From: Saccharothrix carnea
Lineage (GTDB): Bacteria; Actinomycetota; Actinomycetes; Mycobacteriales; Pseudonocardiaceae
Direction of reading: 5' to 3'
Assembly (NCBI RefSeq): GCF_003014735.1
Contig: NZ_PYAX01000017.1
Coordinates: forward strand, 1-64,000
DNA: 64,000 nt
Of this stretch, positions 7,673 to 22,500 are shown piece by piece (the stretch's first letter is position 1; the number at the start of each line of letters is the position of its first letter). The notes under the pieces are model-generated. The model was not told the origin of the DNA and searched no databases. It worked only from the letters and a program-made list of their open reading frames with translations. The position numbers and the translations under genes are program-made.

Positions 7673-8653
7673 TCAGCTCTCCAGCACGTAGCCGTCGCCG
7701 GGGCGGTGGCCCCGGGACCGGCGCAGGTCGGCGAACACGAACGTGCGCTGCAGCCAGCGGTCCGCGCCGTCGTAGCGCGGGGTGAACGCCGACCGGCCGT
7801 GCACGGTGACGCGGTTGTCCACGATCGCCAGGTCGCCCGCGGTCAGCCGCAGCGCGTTGAACGAGTTGTCGAACAGCTCGCCCAGTTCCGCCATCGCCGC
7901 GACGGCCCGCTCGGTGACGGGCTGCGTGGCCGCCTGGTCGACGCAGAGGTCAGGGTCGTCGGCGTCGCCGTGCAGCACGGCACGCGGCGGCACTGCGGCG
8001 GACGTGGCGCCGAACGAGGGCGGCGGCGCGGTGACGAACTCGGCCGACGACAGCGCCGCGCGGGCCTGCTCGCCGAGCTTCGGCAGCACCTGGCGCGAGC
8101 ACACCAGCCGCAGCTCGGCCACCCGCTCGTGGTCCGGGCGCACGCACACCAGCAGCACGAAGTCGGGCCGGTGCTGGTGGAACGCGTTCTCGGTGTGGAA
8201 GGTCAGGTGCGCCGAACCGACGTTGCCCTGCACCTCCTCCTTGCCCGGCACCGGCACCACGTTCTGCACCAGCGCGCCGGACTTCTCGGCCCGGAACGCG
8301 CCGGGGTCGCCCAGCCCGTGCGCCACGAGCAGGAGGACGGCGGCGGACACCGTCGCCTCGCGCACCACGGAACCCTCGGCCTTCGGCGTCGGCGGCAGGT
8401 TCTCCTCGTCCACGGGCAGGTTGCGCAGCAGTAACGCGCCGCCGGTGCCCGAGTCGCGGCGGAACTCCTTGAGCGCGTGCCGCAGCGGCGCGGGCGCGTC
8501 CTCCCACATCCGGCGTGCGGCGGCGACCCACTCGGGGCTGTCGAGCCGCCCGCCCGCCACGTCCAGCAGGTCGCGGGCGATCCGGTCGAGCCACTCGTGC
8601 TCGTCGGCCTCCAGCGTGGCGGTGGTCAGCGTGTCTTGGTTAGCCAACAACAT
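7673..8653 (-). CDS. VioC/AsnO-type Fe(II)/2-oxoglutarate amino-acid beta-hydroxylase
   Basis: A 326-residue member of the clavaminate-synthase-like dioxygenase family. The iron ligands appear as HTE in FHTENAFHQHRPDF (the HxE form used by VioC and AsnO, in place of HxD) and a distal His in TVHGRSAFTPRYDG, followed by the 2-oxoglutarate-binding Arg region DRWLQRTFVF. Relatives hydroxylate the beta carbon of free Arg, Asn or Leu-type amino acids for NRPS pathways. The NRPS module-4 pocket reads as Asn, so 3-hydroxy-Asn is the favoured product (inference). The ATG at 8653 is preferred; a GTG at 8662 is possible. It lies directly downstream of the type II thioesterase. Confidence 0.88.
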   Translation of the reverse strand: MLLANQDTLTTATLEADEHEWLDRIARDLLDVAGGRLDSPEWVAAARRMWEDAPAPLRHALKEFRRDSGTGGALLLRNLPVDEENLPPTPKAEGSVVREATVSAAVLLLVAHGLGDPGAFRAEKSGALVQNVVPVPGKEEVQGNVGSAHLTFHTENAFHQHRPDFVLLVCVRPDHERVAELRLVCSRQVLPKLGEQARAALSSAEFVTAPPPSFGATSAAVPPRAVLHGDADDPDLCVDQAATQPVTERAVAAMAELGELFDNSFNALRLTAGDLAIVDNRVTVHGRSAFTPRYDGADRWLQRTFVFADLRRSRGHRPGDGYVLES

Positions 8654-8664
8654 TTCCCTCACCC

Positions 8665-9438
8665 TTAGTGAGTCGTCACCGGGCGGACCCGCCCGAGGTG
8701 TGCGGAGATCGCCCCGAGCAGGGCGGTCGGGTCGTGCCGGAAGTAGAAGTGCCCGCCGTCGAACGCGCGGTGCTCGCGCAGCCCGCCCGCCGCGGTGAGG
8801 TCGCGCCACGCCTCGCCGCCGTCCGCGTCCACGTCGGGGTCGGCGTCGCCGCGGTAGACCACGATCGGCGTGCTCACGGGCGGCGGAGCGGTCGGCGCGT
8901 ACCGCTCGATGAGCCGGTAGTCGGCCCGGATCATCGGCAGCAGCAGTTCGCGCAGGTCGGGGTCGGCCAGCGCGGCGGCGTCCGCACCGGACACGCGGGT
9001 GATCTCGGTGACGAGCACGTCGTCGCCCCGGGCGTGCAGGTCGCGTGGCGTGCGGCGGTGCGGTGCGGCGAACCCGGAGGCCACCAGCAGCGCGGGCGGG
9101 CGGCCGCGGTCCTCGCACCGCCGGGTCACCTCGTAGGCGATGGCCGCGCCCATGCTGTGCCCGAACAGCACCACGGGCCGGTCGAACAGCGGCGCGAGCA
9201 CGTCGGTGAGCACGTCGGCCATCGCCGCCATGTCGTCCACCGGCGCGTCGACCAGGCGTTCCTCCCGGCCGGGGTACTGCACGACGCGCACCTCGACCGA
9301 CGCCGGCAGCCGGGCGCCCCAGTCGCGGTAGTAGCTCGCCGAACCGCCCGCGTGCGGCAGGCACACCAGGGTCAGCGCGGCGGACGGCCGGGGCGTGCGC
9401 GTGCGCAGCCAGCGGTCGGCGGTGGTCGTGGCCGCCAT
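8665..9438 (-). CDS. type II thioesterase (NRPS editing)
   Basis: A 257-residue alpha/beta hydrolase of the GrsT/SrfAD family. It shows the N-terminal CLPHAGGSASYYRDW signature, the catalytic Ser in GHSMGAAIAYE, and the His in FDGGHFYFRHD. Such enzymes clear misprimed or stalled acyl groups from NRPS carrier domains. ATG at 9438 is chosen because an AAGGAGG ribosome site sits just upstream; a GTG six bases earlier is less likely. It is encoded between the MbtH gene and the dioxygenase, within the NRPS operon. Confidence 0.93.
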   Translation of the reverse strand: MAATTTADRWLRTRTPRPSAALTLVCLPHAGGSASYYRDWGARLPASVEVRVVQYPGREERLVDAPVDDMAAMADVLTDVLAPLFDRPVVLFGHSMGAAIAYEVTRRCEDRGRPPALLVASGFAAPHRRTPRDLHARGDDVLVTEITRVSGADAAALADPDLRELLLPMIRADYRLIERYAPTAPPPVSTPIVVYRGDADPDVDADGGEAWRDLTAAGGLREHRAFDGGHFYFRHDPTALLGAISAHLGRVRPVTTH

Positions 9439-9475
9439 GCGCACCTCCTTCTGTCGTGCTGTCGTGGACGGGTGC

Positions 9476-9684
9476 TCAGGCGCCCATGGCGTCGATGAGG
9501 CTCTTGGGGCGCATGTCGGTCCAGTTCGCCTCGACGTGGTCCAGGCACTCCTGGCGGCTCGCCTCGCCGAACACCACGCGCCAGCCGTCGGGCACGGCGA
9601 TGAAGTGCGGCCACAGGGAGTGCTGGTTCTCGTCGTTGACCAGCACGAAGTAGGTGCCGTTCTCGTCCTCGAACGGGTTGGTGC

Positions 9685-9688
<4 letters not shown>
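9476..9688 (-). CDS. MbtH-like protein (adenylation-domain chaperone)
   Basis: A 70-residue protein with the full MbtH signature: NPFEDENGTYFVLVNDENQ, SLWP, and the three conserved Trp in SLWP, DGWRVVF and ANWTDMRP. MbtH-like proteins bind NRPS adenylation domains and are often required for their folding or activity. Its ATG overlaps the stop of the last NRPS gene by 4 bases, which couples its synthesis to that of the synthetases. It is the only MbtH seen here, so it presumably serves all three NRPSs. Confidence 0.97.
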
Positions 9689-13571
<3,883 letters not shown>

Positions 13572-13575
<4 letters not shown>

Positions 13576-16500
13576 GATCGGCCTGCCTTCCTCATCATGG
13601 CCTCCAAGCGGTCGATGTTCTTCTGCGACAGGGGGACCAGCGCCACGTCGGAGGGCGTGAGGCCACCGGCCCGCGGGTCGCGGGCGTGGGCGGCGAGCGC
13701 GGCCAGGGCGTCGCGCCACAGCCGGCCGAGCCCGGCCACGTCCGGTTCGTCGAGCAGGGCGGCGGGCCAGGACAGGGCGGCGACGAGCCGCGGCCCGTCC
13801 GCGCCGTCCTCGGTGAACGCGTTGACCTCCAGCACGTGCGCGAACGGCAGGCCGTCGTCACCCACCGCGCCACCGGCGTCGGTCGACGGGGTCCAGTCGC
13901 GGCCGGTCGCGCCGACGCCCGTGCGGCCCAGGTAGTTGAACCCGATCTGGGGCGCGGGGCAGGCGGCGAGCTTGCCCGCGGTGTCCGGGTTGAGGTGGCG
14001 CAGCAGGCCGTAGCCGAGGCCGTGGTCGGGTACCGCGCGCAGCCCTTCCTTGACCTGCTTGAGCGCCGTGCCGACCGGTTCACCGGCGGCGAGCACGTCG
14101 TCCCACCGCAACGGCGGCACGTCCACCCGCACCGGGTAGAGGTTGGTGAACCAGCCGACCGTGCGGGACAGGTCCAGGCCCGGTGCGACGGCGTCCTCGT
14201 GCCTGCCGTGGCCCTCGCGGTCGACCAGCAGCGCGTCCGGCAGCCGTTCGCCCCGGCGGGCCAGCCACTCACGCACGGCCAGGCCGAAACCGGTGAGCAG
14301 CACGTCGTCCACGCTGACCCGGAACGCGGCGGGCGCGGTGGTCAGCAACGCCGTGGTGACGTCCGGGTCGACCTCGACCACGGTGGTGCGTGCCGTGGCG
14401 AGGGTGTCCCGGCGCGGGTCGAGCGGGCGTGCGGCGAGGGCGGGCTGGGCGGTGTCGGCGGTGGCGAGCCAGTGCGGCAGCTGCTCGGCCCACCGCGGTT
14501 CGGTCGCCGCGTCGGCCAGCCGGGTGGCCCAGCGCCGCCACGACGTGCGCACCGGCGGCAGCTCGGGCGCGACACCGGCCCGGGCGGCGGAGGCGGCGGA
14601 CGCCAGGTCGGGCAGCAGGATCCGCCACGACACGCCGTCCACGACGAGGTGGTGCGCCATCACGAGCAGCCGACCGGGCGCGTCCGGCCCGGCGTCGAAC
14701 CACACCAGGCGCACCATCACCGCGTCGTCGGGCCGCAGCGCGCGGCGGGCGGTCTCGGTGTGCTCGTCGACCACCGCCGCCAGCGCCTCGTCGGTGAGCC
14801 CGGCGACGTCCACGCGGGCCACGTGCTCCTCGGCCCGCACCGCACCGTGCGGCAGGACTTCCAGCGCCCACCCGTCGTCGTCACGGCGCAGTCGGGTGCG
14901 CAGGGCGTCGTGGTGCTCCAGCACGGCCGCCCAGGCGTCCACCAGGTGCCCGGTGGTGAGCCCGCCGGGCGTGGCGACCACGTGCGACTGGTTGAACCCG
15001 TCCACCGGACCGCCACCGGCCCGCAGCCACTCCACGATCGGCAGGAGGGGCACTTCGCCCACACCATCGGCCACCTCGTCCTCCAGCGCGGACGGCGGCA
15101 CGGCGATCCCGGCCAGGCGACGCACGGTCTTCAGCTCGAACACGTCACGCGGGGTGAACACCCACCCGGCCGTGCGGGCCCGGCTGACCAGCTGGATCGA
15201 CATGATGCTGTCGCCGCCCAGGTCGAAGAACCCGTCGTCCACGCCGACCCGGTCCACGCCGAGCACGTCGGCGAACACCGCCGCCAACGCCTCCTCCACC
15301 GCCGTGCGCGGCACGGCGACCGGCGCGGACTCCCGCTGTGGCGCGGGCAGGGCGCGGCGGTCCAGCTTGCCGTTCACGGTCAGCGGCAGCTCGGGCAGCA
15401 CCACGAACGCTGTCGGCACCGAGTAGTCCGGCAGCGCGGTGGCCGCCGCGGCACGCACCCGCGCGACGTCCACGTCGTCGCCGACGAGGTACGCGACGAG
15501 CCTGCGTTCGCCGGGACGGTCCTCGCGCACCACGACCGCGGCGCCCGTGACGCCCGCCCGGCCGGTCAGCGCGGCCTCGACCTCGCCCGGCTCGACGCGG
15601 TAGCCGCGCAGCTTCACCTGGTCGTCGGTGCGGCCGACGAACTCCAGCCTGCCGTCGCGCGACCAGCGGGCCAGGTCGCCCGTGCGGTACAGGCGATCAC
15701 CGGGCGCGCCGTGCGGGTCGGGCGGGAACCGCTCGGCGGTGAGCCCCGGGCGGCCCAGGTAGCCGCGCGCCAGCTTGCCGCCCGCGACGTACAGCTCGCC
15801 CGTCACGCCCGGCGGCACGGGCTGGAGCCGGCCGTCCAGGACGCGCAGCGCCGTACCGGCCATCGGGACGCCGATCGGCAGCGGACCCGTGGCGGCGTCG
15901 CCGGGCAGCACCGCGTGGCGCGAGGCGAACGTCGTGGTCTCGGTGGGGCCGTACCCGTTGACCACCACCAGTTCCGGGCACGCCCGGCGCACGGCGTCCA
16001 CCGCGTGCTCGGACACCACGTCACCGCCGGTCCACACCTCGCGCAGGGTCGCCAACGCCTCCGGCGCCTCCTCCGCGACGACCCGGAACAGCCCGGCGGT
16101 CAGCCACAGCGCGGTCACGCCGTGGCGGCGGATCGCGGCGGCCAGGCCCGCGAGGTCCACCTCGTCGGGCGAGTCGACGACCGAGACGCCGCCGTTGAGC
16201 AGCGGGACCCACATCTCGTAGGTGCTCGCGTCGAACGCGTAGGAGGAGTGGACGAGCACGCGGTGGTGCGCGCCGGTGGTGAAGATCGGATCGGTGGCCA
16301 GCTCCACCACGTCGGCGTGCGTGACGGCCGCGCCCTTCGGCACGCCCGTGGAGCCGGACGTGTGGATGACGTAGGCCAGCTGGTCCGGGTGGGGTGTCGG
16401 CAGCCCGGTGTCCGGCGCGGGCGGCAGCTCGGCCGCGAGGTCCACCACGTGCGCCGGGACGTCGAGGCCGGCGGGCAGGTCGGCGCGGTCGGTGAGCAGG

Positions 16501-19500
16501 ACGGCGGCGGAGGTGTCGGCGAGGATCAGGTTGTGCCGCTCGGCCGGGTTGCCGTCGTGCAGCGGCACGTACGCGCCGCCCGCGCAGAGCACGGCGAGGG
16601 TGGCGACGGTCCGTTCGGCGGACCGTCGCGCGAGCACGGCGACCCGGGTCTCCGGCCGCACGCCGACCGCGACCAGGTGGTGTGCCAGCGCGCGGGCGCG
16701 AGCGTCCACTTCGGCGTAGGTCAGCTCGCGGTCGCCGTCGACCAGCGCCACGGCCTGCGGCGCCTGCACGACCTGCGCGCGGAAGCGGTCCACGACGGTG
16801 CCGCGTTCGCGGTGCGAGGCGGCGCGGCCCCACACGTCCAGCACGATCCCGCGTTCGCCCTCGCCGACCACGGGCAGGGCGCTCACCGGCGTGGCCGGGT
16901 CGGCGGCCACCGCGTGCAGCACGCGGGTGAGACGGGCGCCGAGGGCTTCGACGGTGGCGCGGTCGAACAGGTCGGCGGCGAACTGGATGGTGCCCTCCAG
17001 GCCCGCCCCGGTCTCACCCAGGTCGAACGACAGGTCGAACTTCGCCGGTCCTTCGCCGAGGTCCACCAGGTCCAGGCGCAGGCCGGGCAGGTCCAGGTCG
17101 GGCTCGGGCGCGTTCTGCAGCACGAGCATCACCTGGAACAACGGGTGCCGCGCCACCGACCGCTCGGGGTTGAGCGCGTCCACGAGCCGGTCGAACGGCA
17201 GGTCCTGGTGCGCGAAGGCGGCCAGGTCGGTCTGCCGGACGCGGCCGAGCAGCTCCTCGAACGCCGGGTCGCCGGAGGTGTCCGTGCGCAGCACCAGCGT
17301 GTTGACGAAGAACCCGACCAGGTCCTCCAGCGCGGCGTCCGTGCGGCCCGCGACGGCCGTGCCGAGGACCACGTCCTCGCCCGCGCCCATCCGGGTCAGC
17401 AGCGCCGAGATCGCCGCCTGGAGCACCATGAACAGGCTCGTGCCGGACCGGCGGGCCAGGGCGAGCAGGTCGGCGTGCAGGGACGCGTCCACGCGCCACG
17501 GCACGAGGCCGCCCCGGTGCGAGGCGACGGCGGGTCGTCGGCGGTCGGCGGGCAGGTCCAGCGCGTCGGGGATGCCGTCGAGCTGACGCCGCCAGAACTC
17601 CAGCTGCGCCGTGCCCGCCGAGCCGGGGTCGCCGTCCTCGCCCAGCACGTCGGCCTGCCACAGCGCGTAGTCCGCGTACTGGACGGGCAGTTCCGGCAGC
17701 TCGGGGGCGCGTCCGGCGAGGCGGGCGCGGTAGGCCTCGCCGAGGTCGCGGGTCAGCGGCGTGAACGACCAGCCGTCGCCCGCGATGTGGTGCAGCACCA
17801 GCAGCAGCACGTGCTCCGATGGCGACAGCTCGAACAGCCACGCCTTGAGCGGCAGTTCGCGGGACAGGTCGAACTTGGTGGCCGCCGCGTCGTCCAGGCG
17901 CTCGCGCAGGACGCCCGCGTCGGTGGTGCGCACGCTGAACGCCCGGCCGAGCACCTCGTCGGCCTCGGCGGCGGGCACCACGTGCTGGCGCGGCGTGCCG
18001 TCGACGTCGGGGAAGACGGTGCGCAACGACTCGTGCCGGGCCAGCACGTCGCCCAGGGCGGCGCGCAGCGCGGTCACGTCCAGGTCGCCGGACAGGCGCA
18101 GCGCGATCGGGATGTTGTACATCCCGCCCGCGTCCTCCAGCCGGTCGAGGAACCACAGGCGGCGCTGGGCGAACGACAGCGGCACGACGTCGGGCCGTTC
18201 GGCGCGGTTGACGCCCCGGCGCGCGATGCCGGCGGTGGTGGCGCGGGCGGCGAGCAGCGCGGGCGTCGGCGCCTCGAACACCGCGCGCAGCGGCAGTTCC
18301 ACGCCCATCGCCGCCCGCACCTGGCTGACCAGGCGGGTGGCGAGCAGCGAGTGGCCGCCGAGGTCGAAGAACCCGTCGTCCACGCCGACCCGGTCCAGGC
18401 CGAGCACGTCGGCGAACACCGCGCACAGCACCTCTTCGGCCGGGGTGCGCGGCGCGGCGTCACCGACCACGGCGGCGTCCGGCGCGGGCAGGGCTCGGCG
18501 GTCGAGCTTGCCGTTGGCGTTCAACGGGAACGCGTCGAGCACGACGAGCGCGGCCGGGACCATGTACGCGGGCAGGACGGCGCGCACCGTGTCGAGCACG
18601 GCGGTCGGGTCGACCACCCGGCCGGTGACGTACCCGACGAGGCGCTTGTCCCCCGGCCGGTCCTCGCGCACCACGACGGCGGCGCGGTCCACGTCGGCGT
18701 GCCGGGTCAGGGCGGACTCGACCTCGCCCAGTTCGATCCGGAAACCGCGCAGCTTCACCTGGTCGTCGGAGCGGCCCAGGTACTCCAGCTGCCCGTCCGC
18801 GTTCCAGCGCACCAGGTCGCCGGTGCGGTAGAGCCGCCCGCCCCGGCCGAACGGGTCGGCGACGAACCGCTCGGCGGTCAGGGCCGCGCGGCCGACGTAG
18901 CCGCGGGCCAGGCTCTCACCCGCCAGGTACAGCTCGCCGGGCGTGCCGGGCGGGACCGGGCGCAGCGCACCGTCCAGCACGTAGGCGCGGGTGTTCCACA
19001 GTGGACGGCCGGTCGGCGCGGGCCCGTCCAGCGGCCCGGGTGCCGTGCTGCCCCACTGGAGGGTGTAGACGGTGGCCTCGGTGGGGCCGTAGATGTTGTC
19101 GATCCGGGCGGTGGGCAGGGCGGCGCGCACGCCGTTGTAGACGCTCGCGGGCAGGCCCTCGCCGGCCAGCACGACGGCACGCGCGTCCAGGTCCACCCCG
19201 GCCGCCAGCACCTGCGCGAACACCGACGGCACACCGCTGACCAACCCGCCGGACCAGCCGCCGCGTTCCACCAGCGCGGTCAGGTTCTCCACGACCTCCA
19301 CCCGGCCGCCCACGACGAGCGGCGTGAACAGCTCGAACACCGACACGTCGAAGTTCAGCGAGGTGGCGAGCAGCACCGAGGACAGCTCCTCGGGCGTGAA
19401 GTGGTCGGCGGCCCAGGCGACGAGGTTCGCCATGCCGCCCCGCGTCACGGCCACGCCCTTGGGCCGGCCGGTGGAACCGGAGGTGTGGATCACGTAAGCC

Positions 19501-22500
19501 AACGATCCGCTGTGGACGGTCGTGGTGGGTGGCGCGGCGGGCCAGGTGAGGCGTTCGACGACGGCCGGGTCGTCCAGCAGGACCAGGCGATCGGCGGCGG
19601 CGGTGAGGCGGTCGGCCGTGTCGGCGACGGCCAGCACGCACACCGGGCGGGTGTCGTCCAGCACGAACGCCACGCGCTCGGTCGGGTGGCCGGGGTCCAG
19701 CGGCACGTACGCGCCGCCCGCCCGCAGCACCGCGAGCAGCGCCACCACCGCGTCCGCCGTGCGGGGCAGCGACACCGCGACCAAGGTCTCCGGCCGCACG
19801 CCGCGTTCCACGAGCAGCGCCGCGAGCCGGTCGGCGCGGGCGTCCAGCTCCGCGTACGTGAGCACGCGGTCGGGACCGACCACGGCGAACGCGTCGGGCG
19901 TGCGGCGGGCCTGCCGCGCCACCAGGTGTTCCACGAACACCCCGGGCACGGGCCGCGCGGTGTCGTTCCACGTGTGCAGCACCCGTTCGCGTTCCGCCGG
20001 GTCGAGCACGTCCACGTCCCCGAGGCGGATCGCCGGGTCCGCGACCACGGTCTCCAGCAGCCGCACGAGACGGCGCGCGAGGGCGCGGGCGGTCGGCGCG
20101 TCGAACAGGTCGAGGGCGTGTTCGAGGTCGCCTTCCACGCCCGCCGGGCGGCCCGCGTGGTCGTGGGTCTCGCGCAGGTCGAGCAGCAGGTCGAACTTGG
20201 CCGCGCCACCGGGCACCTCTTCGAGGTCGATGGCGAGGTCGGGCAGGTCCAGGTCGGCCTCGGGGGTGTTCTGCAGCACGAGCATCACCTGGAACAGCGG
20301 GTGGTGTGCCAGCGAACGACGCGGGTTCAGCACCTCCACCAGCCGCTCGAACGGCACGTCCTGGTGCGCCAACGCGGCCAGGTCCGTCTGCCGCACCCTT
20401 TCCAGCAGCTCCTTGAACGTGGGGTCGCCCGAGGTGTCGGTGCGCAGCACCAGCGTGTTGACGAAGAACCCGACCAGGTCGTCCAACGCCTCGTCCGACC
20501 GACCGGCCACCGCCGTGCCCAGCGGGATGTCCGTCCCCGCGCCCAACCGCGTCAACAACGCCGCCACCGCGGCCTGCAACACCATGAACACGGTCGTGCG
20601 GGTCTGCCGGGCCAGGGCCACGAGCCGGGTGTGCGTGTCGGCGTCCAGGCGCAACGGCACCCGCCCGCCAAGGTACGACGCCACCGCCGGGCGCGGCCGG
20701 TCCGCCGGCAGCTCCAGCACCTCGGGCAGGCCGGCGAGCTGCGAGCGCCAGAACTCGACCTGCGCGGCGAGCGCGCTGCCCTCCTCCTCGTCCGAGCCGA
20801 GCACGCGCCGCTGCCACAACGTGTAGTCGGCGTACTGCAGCGGCAACGGCGGGAACTCCGGCGCGGCGCCCGCGCGCCGGGCGCGGTAGGCGGCCGCGAG
20901 GTCGCGCAGCATCGGCGTGAGCGACCAGCCGTCACCCGCGATGTGGTGCACCAGGAACAGCACCACGTGCTCGTCGGGCGCGAGCTCGAACAGCCACAGC
21001 CGGCACGGCGGCTCCGCCGCCAGGTCGAACCGGTGCGCCAGCGCGTCGGCGAGGGCGGCGGGCAGGTCGTCCTCTTCCACCTCCACGTGCACCACCGGCA
21101 AGCCGGGGGCGTCGAGCACGTGCTGGCGCGGTTCGCCGTCGACCTCCGGGAACGTCGTGCGCAGCGACTCGTGCCGCGCGACGACGTCGCCGAACGCCGC
21201 CGCGAGCGCGTCCCGGTCCAGCTGCCCGGTCAGGCGCAGCGGCAGCGGCACGTTGTACATCGCCGCTTCTTCCAGCCGGTCGAGGAACCACAGCCGCCGC
21301 TGGGCGTACGACAGGGGCAGCACGTCCGGGCGGGGCAGCACCTCGACGTCGTGGCGGGTGCCGCGGGCGCGTTCGGCGAGAGCGGCCAGCGCGGCGGGCG
21401 TGGGCGCCTCGAACACCGACCGGATGGACAGCTCCACGTCCAGCACGGACCGGACGCGGCTGACCAGCCGGGTGGCCAGCAGGGAGTGGCCGCCGAGGTC
21501 GAAGAAGCTGTCCTCCACGCCCACCGAGGGCAGGTTGAGGACCGTGGCGAACACGCCGACCAGCACTTCCTCGGTGAAGTTGCGCGGCGCGCGGCCGGTC
21601 GCCGCGGTGCCGCCGACCACGTCCGGCGCGGGCAGGCCGCGGCGGTCCAGCTTGCCGTTGGTGGTCAGCGGCAACGCGTCCAGCCGCACGAACGCCGAGG
21701 GCACCATGTAGTCCGGCACGGCGGCGGTGACGTGCGCGTGCAGGGCGATCGGGTCGAAGTCGCGGCCCTCGGCGGGCACGACGTAGGCGACGAGCCGCTG
21801 GTCGCCGGGCTGGTCCTCGCGCACGACCACGCCGACCGGCCCGACCGACGGGTGCCGGGACAGCACGGACTCGATCTCGCCCAGCTCGACCCGGTAGCCG
21901 CGGATCTTCACCTGGTCGTCGGCGCGGCCCGCGAACAGCAGGTCGCCGTGCTCGCCCCACCGGGCCAGGTCGCCGGTGCGGTACATGCGTGAACTGGCCG
22001 GACCGTACGGGTTGGCCACGAACCGGCCGGAGGTCAAGCCGGGCCGGGCGACGTACCCGCGGGCCAGGTTCCCGCCCGCGATGTACAGCTCGCCGACGAC
22101 ACCGGGCGGTACCGGGCGCAGCGCGTCGTCCAGCACGTACGCCTGCGTGTTCCACAGTGGACGGCCCAGCGACAGCACCTCGGCGGGGATCTCGTCGCCC
22201 GGCTCGACGACCAGCGTCGTGCAGCCGACCGTGGTCTCGGTGGGGCCGTACTCGTTCACGACCCGCGCGCCGGGGTGGCGCTTGCGCCACACGTCGAGCT
22301 GCGCGCCGGGCAGCGGCTCACCGCCGAGCACGAGTTCGGCGGTCGGCGAGTAGGTGTCGGGCAGCACGTCCAGCACGGACAGGTGGCTGGGCGTGCCCTT
22401 GAGGAACGCGAAACCGGCCGCGGTGGGGCTCGCGGGGTCGATGCCGTCGTCGGCGAGGTCGCCCAGGTGCACCGCGCCACCGGAGATCAGCGGCGCGTAC

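Noticed and set aside
13686-21992. A stop-free plus-strand frame of 2768 codons antisense to NRPS 2
   Set aside because: It mirrors the very GC-rich, stop-poor codon use of the NRPS gene on the other strand. The translation is low-complexity (Gly, Val, Arg, His-rich) and shows no domain.
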